Assembly: GCF_000758165.1 (NCBI RefSeq) | Contig: NZ_JNUP01000065.1 | Coordinates: 147,359 to 211,358 of the forward strand | DNA: 64,000 nucleotides | Direction of reading: 5' to 3' | From: Spirochaeta lutea | GTDB lineage: Bacteria; Spirochaetota; Spirochaetia; DSM-27196; Salinispiraceae | Shown: positions 53,945 through 61,595 of the stretch, piece by piece | Layout: each line of letters starts with the position of its first letter | How positions within the stretch are numbered: the first letter of the stretch is position 1 | The notes under the pieces: model-generated | Seen by the model: the letters and a program-made list of their open reading frames with translations, nothing else | The model's database searches: none | Told to the model about the DNA's origin: nothing | Translations under genes and position numbers: made by a program

Positions 53945-55144
53945 ATGAAACGTGTGTTATCAGGTGTATTACTCTTGATATTGGTTCTGGGGATCTTGGT
54001 GACCCTGGGGTGCAGCCAGGAAAAAGAAGTTAAGATCGGATTTGTCGGTCCCATGACCGGGGACTATGCCAACTATGGAGAGCTGATGAGCCAGGCGGTG
54101 ACCATTGCCGTAGAGGAATGGAATGCCAACGGCGGTATCGGCGGAGTGCCTGTTGCGTTGGTGATCGAGGATTCCGAGGGTAAGGCGGATAAGGCGAATG
54201 CAGCGATTGAGAAGTTAGCCAGCGTAGACCGGATTTTCGGGCTTGTGGGAGCTGTTTTTAGTTCCAGTTCATTGGCTATAGCTCCCCGGGCAAACCAGGA
54301 GAAGATTGTCATGATCTCTCCCTCTTCAACCCATGCTGATTTGACCGGCCTCGGGGAGTACATCTTCCGTGACGTGGCCAGCGATGCCCTTCAGGCTCAG
54401 GTTTTCGCCCATTATGTCTATAAAGAGCTGGGGTTGCGGCGCATTGCAATCCTCTTTACCAAGAACGATTACAGCCAAGGTCTTGCTGAAGGATTTCAGA
54501 GCACCTTCGAATCCCTGGGCGGACAGATTGTGGCCATGGAGAGCGGCCAGCAGGGCGATAAGGACTTTAAAACCCAGCTGACTACCATTAAGAACGAGAA
54601 TCCCGACGGATTGTTCCTTCCCAACTACGTTGCGGAAATCGCTCAGATGCTGGAACAGGCTGCTCAGTTGGGCATTGAGGCTCAGATTCTCAGTGCTGAC
54701 GGGTTCTCAAACCCCGAAATCTTCGACCTAGCCGGTGACTATGTGGATGGAGTTATCTATTCAGGTCCTGAGATTGAATCTGAGGGCGGCTCTGCAGGAA
54801 CCGGTACCGAGGCGTTTACGGCGAAGTACACCGAGAAGTACGGGGTTGGACCGGACAGCTTCAGCCTGAATTCCTATGACGGTGCAAATATTATTTTTGC
54901 TGCGATTCAGAAGGCGTATGAGGCTGCCAGCGATGCTGACAAGGAGAGCTTGAATCTGAACCGGGATCTTATCCGCCAGACAGTGGCTAATACCCAGGGG
55001 TACCGGGGAGTTTCTGGAGAGATAACCTTCGATGCTATCGGGGACGTGGTGAAGAACCAGGGTATTCTGACCGTTCGAGACGGCGCTTACAGCCAGCTCG
55101 GGGTTTACCGGGTGGAGAATGATAATCTGCTGAAGGTGGATTAA
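53945..55144 (+). CDS. livK: branched-chain amino acid ABC transporter, substrate-binding lipoprotein
   Basis: 399 residues from ATG 53945 (AAGGAGG 5 nt upstream). Lipobox VTLGCSQ with Cys ~23. The Peripla_BP_6 fold reads VKIGFVGPMTGDYANYGELM, VEEWNANGGIGG, ISPSSTHADLTGLGEYIFRD and LGLRRIAILFTKNDYSQGLA. The ligand is probably Leu/Ile/Val or another amino acid. The matching permeases livHM and ATPase livG are 6.4 kb downstream with unrelated genes between. A clean terminator follows. Confidence 0.92.
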   Translation: MKRVLSGVLLLILVLGILVTLGCSQEKEVKIGFVGPMTGDYANYGELMSQAVTIAVEEWNANGGIGGVPVALVIEDSEGKADKANAAIEKLASVDRIFGLVGAVFSSSSLAIAPRANQEKIVMISPSSTHADLTGLGEYIFRDVASDALQAQVFAHYVYKELGLRRIAILFTKNDYSQGLAEGFQSTFESLGGQIVAMESGQQGDKDFKTQLTTIKNENPDGLFLPNYVAEIAQMLEQAAQLGIEAQILSADGFSNPEIFDLAGDYVDGVIYSGPEIESEGGSAGTGTEAFTAKYTEKYGVGPDSFSLNSYDGANIIFAAIQKAYEAASDADKESLNLNRDLIRQTVANTQGYRGVSGEITFDAIGDVVKNQGILTVRDGAYSQLGVYRVENDNLLKVD

Positions 55145-55177
55145 TCCATATTGGCCTGAGAGGGTTTGTGGATGAAC

Positions 55178-55213
55178 GCCGGTTGTGCCGTGGTGGTACA
55201 GCCGGCTTTTTTT
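55178..55213 (+). terminator. rho-independent terminator of livK
   Basis: GCCGGTTGTGCC (55178-55189) pairs with GGTACAGCCGGC (55195-55206) with two G-T/T-G type pairs, then seven T. Confidence 0.92.
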
Positions 55214-55243
55214 GTTTTGTATGTAGAGAGCAAAAGATTGGTG

Positions 55244-55344
55244 GTGCGCAAAAGGTTGTAATATTGCACCCCGGTGACACTATTCCTGGTTTGGTTCCCA
55301 AGTGGTGCCACTAGGGGTGGTGTAGTTTGCAACCACTTGTGCAC
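55244..55344. repeat. ~100-bp intergenic repeat element, copy C
   Basis: The left end GTGCGCAAAAGGTTGTAA and the right end TTTGCAACCACTTGTGCAC are imperfect inverted repeats. TTGCACCCCGG occurs at offset 20 (55264-55274), as in copy A. The copy has no reading frame of note. The 346-bp gap 55145-55490 holds this, the livK terminator, a tandem 8-mer and a large hairpin; no gene. Confidence 0.65.
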
Positions 55345-55369
55345 CAAGGATTTCTTGTTGGGGTTTGTA

Positions 55370-55393
55370 TCGGGTCGTCGGGTCGTCGGGTCG
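55370..55393. repeat. tandem 8-bp repeat, three units
   Basis: TCGGGTCG occurs three times head to tail at 55370-55393. It is short and unflanked; a possible slippage site. Confidence 0.8.
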
Positions 55394-55406
55394 GATGTGG
55401 GGGAAA

Positions 55407-55452
55407 ACCCCCGCTTAGCCGGGGAAGAACGGAGAGCCGGTTAAGCGGGGGT
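55407..55452 (-). terminator. 16-bp hairpin, probable terminator of the DUF4168 gene
   Basis: ACCCCCGCTTA plus CCGG (55407-55422) pairs with CCGG plus TAAGCGGGGGT (55437-55452) through one G-T pair, around a 14-nt loop. On the minus strand it is followed by TTTTCCCCC, and it is 38 bp after the DUF4168 stop. The T-run is short, but the stem is the strongest in the window. Confidence 0.6.
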
Positions 55453-55490
55453 GTGGAGTATGGGCAACTATGGATGTTATGGGAGAGGGA

Positions 55491-55940
55491 TTACCCTTCC
55501 ATTAACTGCTGGATTTCCGCCATGAGGTTCGGGTCGCTCTGGGCTTGGGTGATGATTGTGTTATAGTCGTCCACAGAAATCCCCTGGTCCTCTACTGCTT
55601 CTACCATCTTTTCCTGGGCTTCACCCTCAACTGCAGTTACTTCATTCAGTACTTCCTGATAGATGCGAAGCTGATCTTCGGGAATATTGTCCGTGGGGGT
55701 ACCTTGACTGATTTGGTTGTGAATTTGGTAGAACTGATCTGTATCCATATCACCGTTTTCAACAACTTCGTTTATTTCTCCCTGCATATCTTGTTGGATG
55801 CCCTGGATAGCAGTTAAGGCCTGCACGAAGGATTCAAGATCCGATTGAGAAAACTCTTCAGCCTGGGCAAAGGCAGCGGGCGCTGTCAGTATTGCTCCTA
55901 TCACTAGTAGTACTGGTAGTATTGTTTTTGCTTTACTCAT
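55491..55940 (-). CDS. DUF4168-domain secreted protein
   Basis: 149 residues with a signal peptide (LLVIGAILTAPAAFAQ). The acidic helical mature part (FSQSDLESFVQALTAIQGIQ, then DQFYQIHNQISQ and DDYNTIITQAQSDPNLMAEI) matches DUF4168, a periplasmic family of unknown role. AAGGAG precedes the ATG by ~10 nt. Its long 5' leader (~165 nt) holds a candidate structured RNA, which suggests regulated expression. Confidence 0.8.
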   Translation of the reverse strand: MSKAKTILPVLLVIGAILTAPAAFAQAEEFSQSDLESFVQALTAIQGIQQDMQGEINEVVENGDMDTDQFYQIHNQISQGTPTDNIPEDQLRIYQEVLNEVTAVEGEAQEKMVEAVEDQGISVDDYNTIITQAQSDPNLMAEIQQLMEG

Positions 55941-55985
55941 ACATTTTACTCCTTGTTTATAATAAAGATTTTAGATTTTGCAAAA

Positions 55986-56012
55986 GCGGGCCTGTTGTTG
56001 AAATAAACCCGT
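55986..56012 (-). promoter_or_regulatory. weak terminator-like hairpin in the DUF4168 leader
   Basis: On the minus strand ACGGG and CCCGC form a 5-bp stem with a 17-nt loop, followed by TTTT. It lies between the structured RNA and the ribosome site and could be the expression platform of a riboswitch-like element. Weak on its own. Confidence 0.3.
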
Positions 56013-56028
56013 CTTGGTATCATAAAAA

Positions 56029-56092
56029 CGGCACCTCCGGTTCCCAGACGAGGGTAGCGTCCGACATAAGGGCTAACCTGAACTGAGAGCCG
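56029..56092 (-). ncRNA. candidate cis-regulatory structured RNA
   Basis: The segment folds on itself (listed as plus-strand positions): P1 56029-56032 with 56089-56092 (CGGC/GCCG); P2 56039-56045 with 56070-56078 (GGTTCCC with GGG-CT-AACC); P3 56045-56050 with 56058-56063 (CAGACG/CGTCCG, one wobble), loop AGGGTAG. Nested stems with purine-rich joints in 64 nt, in the leader of a regulated-looking gene, suggest a riboswitch or protein-binding RNA. I cannot assign it to a known class. The strand is inferred from the neighbours. Confidence 0.45.
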
Positions 56093-56107
56093 ATAACGGG
56101 GTGAGGT

Positions 56108-56233
56108 CTAATATTCCTGGTTCATCGTGTTTGGATCTTCGGGCCTTCCGAACTCACCTTCCGGGGCTTCACAACTCAAGAAGGCTAATGCCAGGATTAG
56201 ACCGAGGGCTGTAATGCTCAGTGCGCGTTTCAT
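56108..56233 (-). CDS. 41-residue lipoprotein
   Basis: Starts at ATG 56233 with a strong AAGGAGG site. The translation is a basic start (MKRALSITALGLILALAFLS) followed by the lipobox Cys21 (AFLSC), then a short acidic tail (EAPEGEFGRPEDPNTMNQEY). Apart from its signal it has only 20 residues. It lies upstream of the structured RNA and DUF4168 gene and may be co-transcribed. Small anchors of this kind resemble entericidin-like or lysis-type lipoproteins; that is only an analogy. Confidence 0.65.
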   Translation of the reverse strand: MKRALSITALGLILALAFLSCEAPEGEFGRPEDPNTMNQEY

Positions 56234-56302
56234 AAAACGCCTCCTTTCTTATTGTTCTTGTACTAGAGGGTGCCATGGCGATGTCCGGGGAGTTTTAAGG
56301 CT

Positions 56303-57319
56303 ATGTTAAGAGTTTGTAAAGTAACGGACGGAATATACCGGGTACTACTGGTGGTTGGTTTTATCCTAGTATTTCCATGGGGGTTCAGTCAGGTGATCCC
56401 GGCGGCTACGACAGGCCTGGATACATCAAGTATTCCCGACCCCCTCGGTGAGTTGCGAGGCGTTGTGGATCGGGTAATTACCTATGAAGGGGTTGGTACT
56501 CCCGGAGCACTCGTTCGTCTAGAAGAGCTTGAAGTGAATGAATCTGACGTACTGGTGACATACTTTGAAAACGGGCGAGCTGTTGAAACGGCTACCTTTG
56601 TGTACCGTGAGGGGATGATTCAAGAATACCTGGTGCAGAGCCTGCCGGGCAATGATATCCGGAAAAAGATCAGACGTGTTCCGATCACAGATTCCCAGGA
56701 GTTACCTGGAGCGGGTTATCGGGAGTATCACCTCGGTCCCCTTGGCGAGTTATTATCTATTCGTGAGGTAGAATTTGCTGAAGGGTTCGATTTCTTGAGG
56801 ATTATTCGAGAGAGTTATTATGATGGCAACGGCCAGCCGCTGTGGGAGAGAAAATATGCACCCTGGGAAGGGAGCCAAGAGGATTCACTGGAGTTGGATT
56901 GGGAGTTGATTCAACACGATGGCACGGTATTGTCCCGGGGAAGCCAAGTCTTCACCCCAGAAGGGCTCATTGTTACCGAGACAGTGGAATCACCCCCGGG
57001 CACCCCTAAAGAGTATATCCACCGGGAGTTTTCCCCCGATGGCCAGCTGGTGGCTGAGCAGGTGTATTCCGGCCCCAACAGAGAACCGGTTCATGAGGTG
57101 CGGGGAAGGTATGAGAATGGAGTGCTGAAGCACCTGCGGAGAACAGACTTTGTGAAAGATGGGGAGCGGATACGGGACGAGTACTTTAGTTATGATAGCC
57201 ACGGGAATTGGGTTCAGAAGCGGCGGCTAGTGGTTCTGCGGTTAGAGGAGGGGGTTTCCAGGGTGTTGGAGAGCCGTCTTTATACGAGGAAGATTTTTTA
57301 TCCAGAGGGGGCGGTTTGA
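56303..57319 (+). CDS. exported protein with YwqK/MORN-like repeats
   Basis: About 338 residues from ATG 56303; an ATG at 56270 is in frame. Signal or anchor helix near the start (YRVLLVVGFILVFPWGFSQV). The body has repeated hairpins with Gly-Asn/Asp turns (YYDGNGQPLWERKY, FSPDGQLVAEQVYSG, YENGVLKHLRRTD, YDSHGNWVQKRRL), the pattern of YwqK-type MORN-variant repeats. Its stop codon overlaps the TTG start of the response-regulator gene, so it is probably tied functionally to that two-component system, perhaps as its envelope sensor partner. Confidence 0.65.
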   Translation: MLRVCKVTDGIYRVLLVVGFILVFPWGFSQVIPAATTGLDTSSIPDPLGELRGVVDRVITYEGVGTPGALVRLEELEVNESDVLVTYFENGRAVETATFVYREGMIQEYLVQSLPGNDIRKKIRRVPITDSQELPGAGYREYHLGPLGELLSIREVEFAEGFDFLRIIRESYYDGNGQPLWERKYAPWEGSQEDSLELDWELIQHDGTVLSRGSQVFTPEGLIVTETVESPPGTPKEYIHREFSPDGQLVAEQVYSGPNREPVHEVRGRYENGVLKHLRRTDFVKDGERIRDEYFSYDSHGNWVQKRRLVVLRLEEGVSRVLESRLYTRKIFYPEGAV

Positions 57320-58035
57320 CCGGTGAAATAATTCTTGTGGAGGATAATCAAGATATCCGAGAGGCGTTACGGGAATACCTCATTATTGAGGGATACACAG
57401 TAAAAGAATTCTCCGGAGTGAAGGGTGTTTCCCAGGAGTTGAAGCAGCAGCGTGGTGACTTGGTTATTCTGGATCTCATGCTGCCCGACGGGAGCGGGTT
57501 CAGTTTGCTGAAGGAGATCCGTTCTATCCGTGGTGTTCCGGTACTCATCCTCTCGGCCAAGGACACTGAGTCGGATCGGATTACCGGCTTTGAGCTGGGG
57601 GCAGATGATTATGTGGTTAAACCCTTCTCTCCCCGGGAGATAGTCTTGCGGGTTGGGGCGTTGTTACGCCGGGGAGGGGGATCTGAATTCGAAACCAAGA
57701 GAGGTCGTGACGAAGCCTCAATTATTGAAATAACTGTCCGGGGCACAACCATTGTGCAGGACCTGGATGCCCATAGCCTGATGGTAAACGGAGAGATAGT
57801 GGAGGTAACCGCTGCGGAGTGGGAGATTCTCGGTTTATTATTATCCAGTCCGGGGAGGGTGTTCTCCCGGGAGCAGATTCTGGACCGGTGTCTTGGATAT
57901 TCATTGGCAGGTACTACCAGAACAGTGGACACCCATATTTCTAATCTACGATCCAAATTGGGCGGTGAAGGCTGCATTCGAACTCATCGGGGGTACGGGT
58001 ATGCCATCCACTCGGATCAATCTGTCCCGGATTAA
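57316..58035 (+). CDS. OmpR/PhoB-family response regulator
   Basis: 239 residues. I chose the TTG at 57316 since it overlaps the upstream stop (TTGA), has GAGGGGGCGG before it and starts right at the receiver domain (LTGEIILVEDNQDIREALRE). The phospho-acceptor Asp is in DLVILDLMLPDGSG, with VLILSAKDTESDR and DDYVVKPFSPREI. The winged-helix output domain has VTAAEWEILGLLLSSPGRVF and RTVDTHISNLRSKLG, then THRGYGY. It binds promoter DNA when phosphorylated by the histidine kinase encoded 12 bp downstream. Confidence 0.95.
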   Translation: MTGEIILVEDNQDIREALREYLIIEGYTVKEFSGVKGVSQELKQQRGDLVILDLMLPDGSGFSLLKEIRSIRGVPVLILSAKDTESDRITGFELGADDYVVKPFSPREIVLRVGALLRRGGGSEFETKRGRDEASIIEITVRGTTIVQDLDAHSLMVNGEIVEVTAAEWEILGLLLSSPGRVFSREQILDRCLGYSLAGTTRTVDTHISNLRSKLGGEGCIRTHRGYGYAIHSDQSVPD

Positions 58036-58047
58036 TGAGATGAAGAA

Positions 58048-59400
58048 ATGAAACGAAATCCCCAGCAACCAGGAATGTTCTCCTTCATGATCGTGAATGC
58101 CCTCCTGCCTGCGGTGTTATCGGTGGCTGTATTCTTTGTGGTGGTGATGGTCTCTCTCCAAGATTCCGTGGAGAACTGGAACAGGTACCGACATCAGGCC
58201 AGGAGCGAAACCTACGCATCCATTATTACCTCAATCTACGCCTCTCAGGGGGAATTAGGGGAATCGGCTCTTCAGGATGCCCTCTCGCCACTGCTGGATG
58301 GAGGCAGCTATCTGTTGGTGGCGGATACCCAGCGTCAGCCGGTGTGGGTGTATATTCGAGGTCAGCGGGTAATTCCCCCGGAGGGGCAGAGTCCCACCCA
58401 GGTTCTGGCTGCCCAGGGGATCAAGGGGACGGCGCTTCCCCGGGTTCTCCTAAACGGGGCTGAGGTGGTAGGCTATCTGTACAGCGGCATCGGCGGATTC
58501 CTGGATGATCCGGCAAATGTCCAGTTTTTCACCCACATCCTCCGGTCCCTTTTTTGGGGTGGAGGGATCGGTCTTGTTAGCGCGTTTGCCATAGGAATGT
58601 TTAGGTCTACTGGGTTCAGTCGATCCCTGGGTCGGTTGAGCAGGGTCTTACAAGAAGGTGATTTGAATGCCCCCGATCTGGAGCATCTGAGGGTTCCAAC
58701 CCGGGAAATTGATGAACTTGTATCATCGGTGGTGAGTCTTCGAAGGCGTCTGAACCGAGAGAAGGAATTACGAAAACACTGGAATCAGAACATAGCCCAT
58801 GACCTTCGTACCCCCTTGACGGTGTTCCGTGCCCAAATTGAGGGGATCTTAGACGGCGTGTTAACCCTGGATCAGGACCGCGGTACCCGGCTCCTTACCC
58901 AGTTGGAGCATATCGAATCATTGGTACAAAACCTGAGGAACCTCACCGCAGCAGAAGATCCGGACACTGCGGTACAGATGGACTGGTATGAGGCCGGGGA
59001 GGTATTGGAGCATTTACCTGGGGTGGAAGAGAAACTAACTATCACAATTTCTCCCAAGACACTGCGTATTTACGGAGATCTTCATCTATTACGCCGGGGG
59101 GCGGCGAATCTCATTCAAAATGCCCTGGATAACAGCACCAGCGGCAGGGCAGAACTTCTGATTCATCAGGCAGGTACCGGAACTCACCGGCTCCTCAAAA
59201 TCACCGCTAAAAATCCCGGCAGCGTAGAATCGGAGAATGATTCCCCGAAGGAGGGGCCGGAGATTACCCGGGGTCGATTCCGGGGGTTTGGAATCCCCAT
59301 TCTACACGCCATTGCCCAGCGCCACGGCGGGAGCTTTACTATGGCCCAGCAGGGTAGTGAGGTGGTTTCTGAATTAGTAATTCCTCAACCGGCGGCTTGA
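58048..59400 (+). CDS. sensor histidine kinase
   Basis: 450 residues. Two membrane helices (~10-33 and ~168-190) frame a ~135-residue extracytoplasmic sensor. A HAMP-like linker (GRLSRVLQEGDLNAPDLEHL) leads to the phospho-His in NQNIAHDLRTPLTVFRAQIE and the ATPase domain with RGAANLIQNALDNSTSG (N-box) and RGRFRGFGIPILHAIAQRHG (G-box). The DxGxG G1-box is not obvious, so ATP binding may be altered. It ends by overlapping the convergent epimerase gene by 16 bp. Confidence 0.92.
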   Translation: MKRNPQQPGMFSFMIVNALLPAVLSVAVFFVVVMVSLQDSVENWNRYRHQARSETYASIITSIYASQGELGESALQDALSPLLDGGSYLLVADTQRQPVWVYIRGQRVIPPEGQSPTQVLAAQGIKGTALPRVLLNGAEVVGYLYSGIGGFLDDPANVQFFTHILRSLFWGGGIGLVSAFAIGMFRSTGFSRSLGRLSRVLQEGDLNAPDLEHLRVPTREIDELVSSVVSLRRRLNREKELRKHWNQNIAHDLRTPLTVFRAQIEGILDGVLTLDQDRGTRLLTQLEHIESLVQNLRNLTAAEDPDTAVQMDWYEAGEVLEHLPGVEEKLTITISPKTLRIYGDLHLLRRGAANLIQNALDNSTSGRAELLIHQAGTGTHRLLKITAKNPGSVESENDSPKEGPEITRGRFRGFGIPILHAIAQRHGGSFTMAQQGSEVVSELVIPQPAA

Positions 59401-60413
59401 TCCTTTTTCCAGGCTTGGCAGCTGAATTCCAAGCCCTGGGCGCAGGGGGTTTGAGGTTGGTATCCCAGGTCGGATCGGGCCTTGTCCATGGAAAAGTGGT
59501 AGTGGTGTCCTGCCTGCTGCACCCGATAGCGGGTCAGGGGAGGGGGTGTTTTTATGCCCAGAAGGCGGTAGACCAGGGTTAACAGGGCTGCTGCGGTGTG
59601 CCCCAGCCAGGCTGGGATACTGGTTTTAGGCCGGGTGAGTCCGGCGAAGTCTGCCGCAAGCTCGGAGTAGGCGCGCCAGGTTATGGTTTCTCCGCTGGTT
59701 ATGTTGTAGATCTGCCCGGAAATTCGGTTTCGGGCGTCCTGATCGCTTCCCAGATAGATGGCGACCATCCGGGCGTAGGCCTGTACCAGGTCGTCAATGT
59801 ACACCGGGCAGGTGAGGCTCCGGCCGCGGTCGATGTAGCCGTAGATTCCCCGCCTCATGGCTCCCAGGATGTTGTAGAGAGTGGTGGTATCTCCGGGGCC
59901 ATAGACGTTCCCCGGCCGTATGATGGACCGGGGTACCGTGCCCGGATGGCCGAGGACGAGGGACTCAGCCCGGAGTTTTGATCGCTGATAGTGGCTGACC
60001 GGGGCTGTGTAGGGGCCGTCCTCCCGGGTATTCACATGGTCCCGGCCAAACCCGTGAACAGAAATACTGGATGTGTATAAAAAAAAGCACATGGATTGGG
60101 CTTCGGCTTGTTCTAGGAGGTGGAGGGCGCTGGATACATTGGCTGCTTCGAAGGCGTCAGGTTTTCCCCAGTCCAGGGCGAGGCCAGCCACGTGAATGAT
60201 GCCTTCGACCCGCCAATCCGGGCTGCTCAGGAGGTCCCGTACCTCCGAGGGGCTGGTGAGGTTGGTTTTAAGGGATTTGAACGCGGGTGATTCCGGGAGC
60301 CTCGGGGGATTACGGTTGTAGGTCCCCAGGACTCGGTGGCCGGCCCGGATGAGTGCCTGGGCGATGCTGCTTCCGATGAAGCCTGAGACGCCGGTGACCA
60401 GAAGGGTTGCCAT
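59385..60413 (-). CDS. NAD-dependent epimerase/dehydratase family protein
   Basis: 342 residues from ATG 60413 (GGAGG 8 nt upstream). Extended SDR: TLLVTGVSGFIGSSIAQALI (TGxxGxxG), Ser in YTSSISVHGFG, catalytic YQRSK, RPGNVYGPGDTT and a C-terminal substrate region. Its closest layouts are the 3-beta-HSD/NAD-epimerase and dihydroflavonol-reductase-like groups. The substrate is not readable from context. Confidence 0.82.
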   Translation of the reverse strand: MATLLVTGVSGFIGSSIAQALIRAGHRVLGTYNRNPPRLPESPAFKSLKTNLTSPSEVRDLLSSPDWRVEGIIHVAGLALDWGKPDAFEAANVSSALHLLEQAEAQSMCFFLYTSSISVHGFGRDHVNTREDGPYTAPVSHYQRSKLRAESLVLGHPGTVPRSIIRPGNVYGPGDTTTLYNILGAMRRGIYGYIDRGRSLTCPVYIDDLVQAYARMVAIYLGSDQDARNRISGQIYNITSGETITWRAYSELAADFAGLTRPKTSIPAWLGHTAAALLTLVYRLLGIKTPPPLTRYRVQQAGHHYHFSMDKARSDLGYQPQTPCAQGLEFSCQAWKKDQAAG

Positions 60414-60475
60414 GTTCAGAACCTCCAATGTTTGGTAGAATCCGGGGATGTTTCAATCCCTGATACCTAGTTGGC

Positions 60476-60574
60476 GTGCAAACGTTGTAACCAGCACCGG
60501 ATGCAGCGGAGCTATCTGGGGTCCGGCCCCAGGGGGAGCGCCGCCGAGGGGCAAGGGTACTACCTTTTGCGCAC
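60476..60574. repeat. ~100-bp intergenic repeat element, copy D
   Basis: The left end GTGCAAACGTTGTAAC and the right end TACTACCTTTTGCGCAC are related as inverted repeats. It holds the 18-bp block shared exactly with copy B (60537-60554). It lies in the 193-bp gap between the epimerase and CPBP genes, which otherwise contains only their ribosome sites. Confidence 0.65.
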
Positions 60575-60606
60575 TACATACCTATTAAAGCAGATAAGGA
60601 GAGGGT

Positions 60607-61440
60607 ATGACCAGTCAGCTTCGCCGTTTTATTCTACTGGGGGGTATAACCCTGGCAATTTCCGGATATGTGTATCTTAATCTGCCTCTGGCACAGGTTC
60701 CTTGGATTGCCCGGGTTCTGGGATTGGGGAATTTACCCGGGGACCTTCCCTGGTATGCGAACCGGTTCGGTTCAGCGTTTCTTCTCATGGGGCTGGTTCC
60801 CATGGGGTTATTCCGGCTCCTGGGCTGGCGCTGGAACCAGGCATATCTGAGGCCCCGGGGAGAGTTTATTACCGATCCGGTGTATTGGGTCCTGGTGGCA
60901 GGGTTTCTCGGTGTGATTGCCCTTTCCGCAGGCAGTCCCCCCATCCGGGGGTTTTACCCCTTTTCCAAGACCCTGGGGGAGATGGCTGCCCAGGATGGCT
61001 GGGGGTACTTCTTGATCCACGGTGTATTGTATGTGGGGCTGTACTACCTGCCCTGGGAGATTTTGTTCCGGGGAATTCTGATAGGCGGATTGATCCAGGA
61101 GCCTGGAAGCATGACCAGGGTCGAGGCTAGGGCTGGCCTTGGTAGGCGGCCGGCGGGAGCCGGTGAGGCTGCCGGGGAGGTCCCGGGCAGGAGGGACGGG
61201 AAGGGAAGCCTCCGGGCATGGAAGGCGAGCCTTGCCGGGCCACTGGGGCTGGCGGGGGTTCAGGTGCTGCCCACGGTGTTGCTGCATATTAACCATCCCT
61301 TTTCCGAGGTGGCCGGGGCGGTGGTGTTTGGCCTGGTAGCGGGGCTGATGGTGGTGCGCTACCGGAGCATTCTGCCGGTATTGGTGCTGCACGGGGCCGC
61401 GGGGCTTTTGACCGACGGCATCATAATCGCTGCCGGGTAG
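60607..61440 (+). CDS. CPBP-family intramembrane metalloprotease
   Basis: 277 residues with about six to eight membrane helices and the CPBP (Abi/CAAX-like) motifs: YLPWEILFRGILIGG (Glu and Arg of motif 1), VQVLPTVLLHINHPF (motif 2 His) and VLVLHGAAGLLTDGI (motif 3 His). The usual EExxxR has only a single Glu here. A Gly/Arg/Ala-rich insertion (~173-205) separates motifs 1 and 2. AAGGAGA lies before the ATG. Possible peptide or prenyl-protein processing. Confidence 0.75.
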   Translation: MTSQLRRFILLGGITLAISGYVYLNLPLAQVPWIARVLGLGNLPGDLPWYANRFGSAFLLMGLVPMGLFRLLGWRWNQAYLRPRGEFITDPVYWVLVAGFLGVIALSAGSPPIRGFYPFSKTLGEMAAQDGWGYFLIHGVLYVGLYYLPWEILFRGILIGGLIQEPGSMTRVEARAGLGRRPAGAGEAAGEVPGRRDGKGSLRAWKASLAGPLGLAGVQVLPTVLLHINHPFSEVAGAVVFGLVAGLMVVRYRSILPVLVLHGAAGLLTDGIIIAAG

Positions 61441-61533
61441 GGTGCCGGAGCTTGTAGAGCCGGTGTACAGGTCGGGAGGCATGGGAATCACCCTAGGAAT
61501 AGAGAAAATATAGGCCCCAAGGCGATGGGGGGC

Positions 61534-61562
61534 TTGTCCGGGGGAGTAGAGCTGTTTATCAT
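61534..61562 (+). promoter_or_regulatory. livHMG promoter
   Basis: TTGTCC (61534-61539), 17 bp, TATCAT (61557-61562), ~33 bp before the GTG start of livH. Confidence 0.5.
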
Positions 61563-61595
61563 GATTTCACCAAAACAGACCGACGGGAGACCAAT

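Noticed and set aside
55370-55393. Possible CRISPR-like repeats
   Set aside because: 8-bp units directly adjoining, without spacers, and no cas genes anywhere in the window.
56029-56092. Assignment of the structured RNA to a named riboswitch class (TPP, SAM, c-di-GMP, guanidine, fluoride, Na+)
   Set aside because: Fragments such as CTGAGA and ACCTGA occur but not in the order or context any class I can recall needs; left unassigned.
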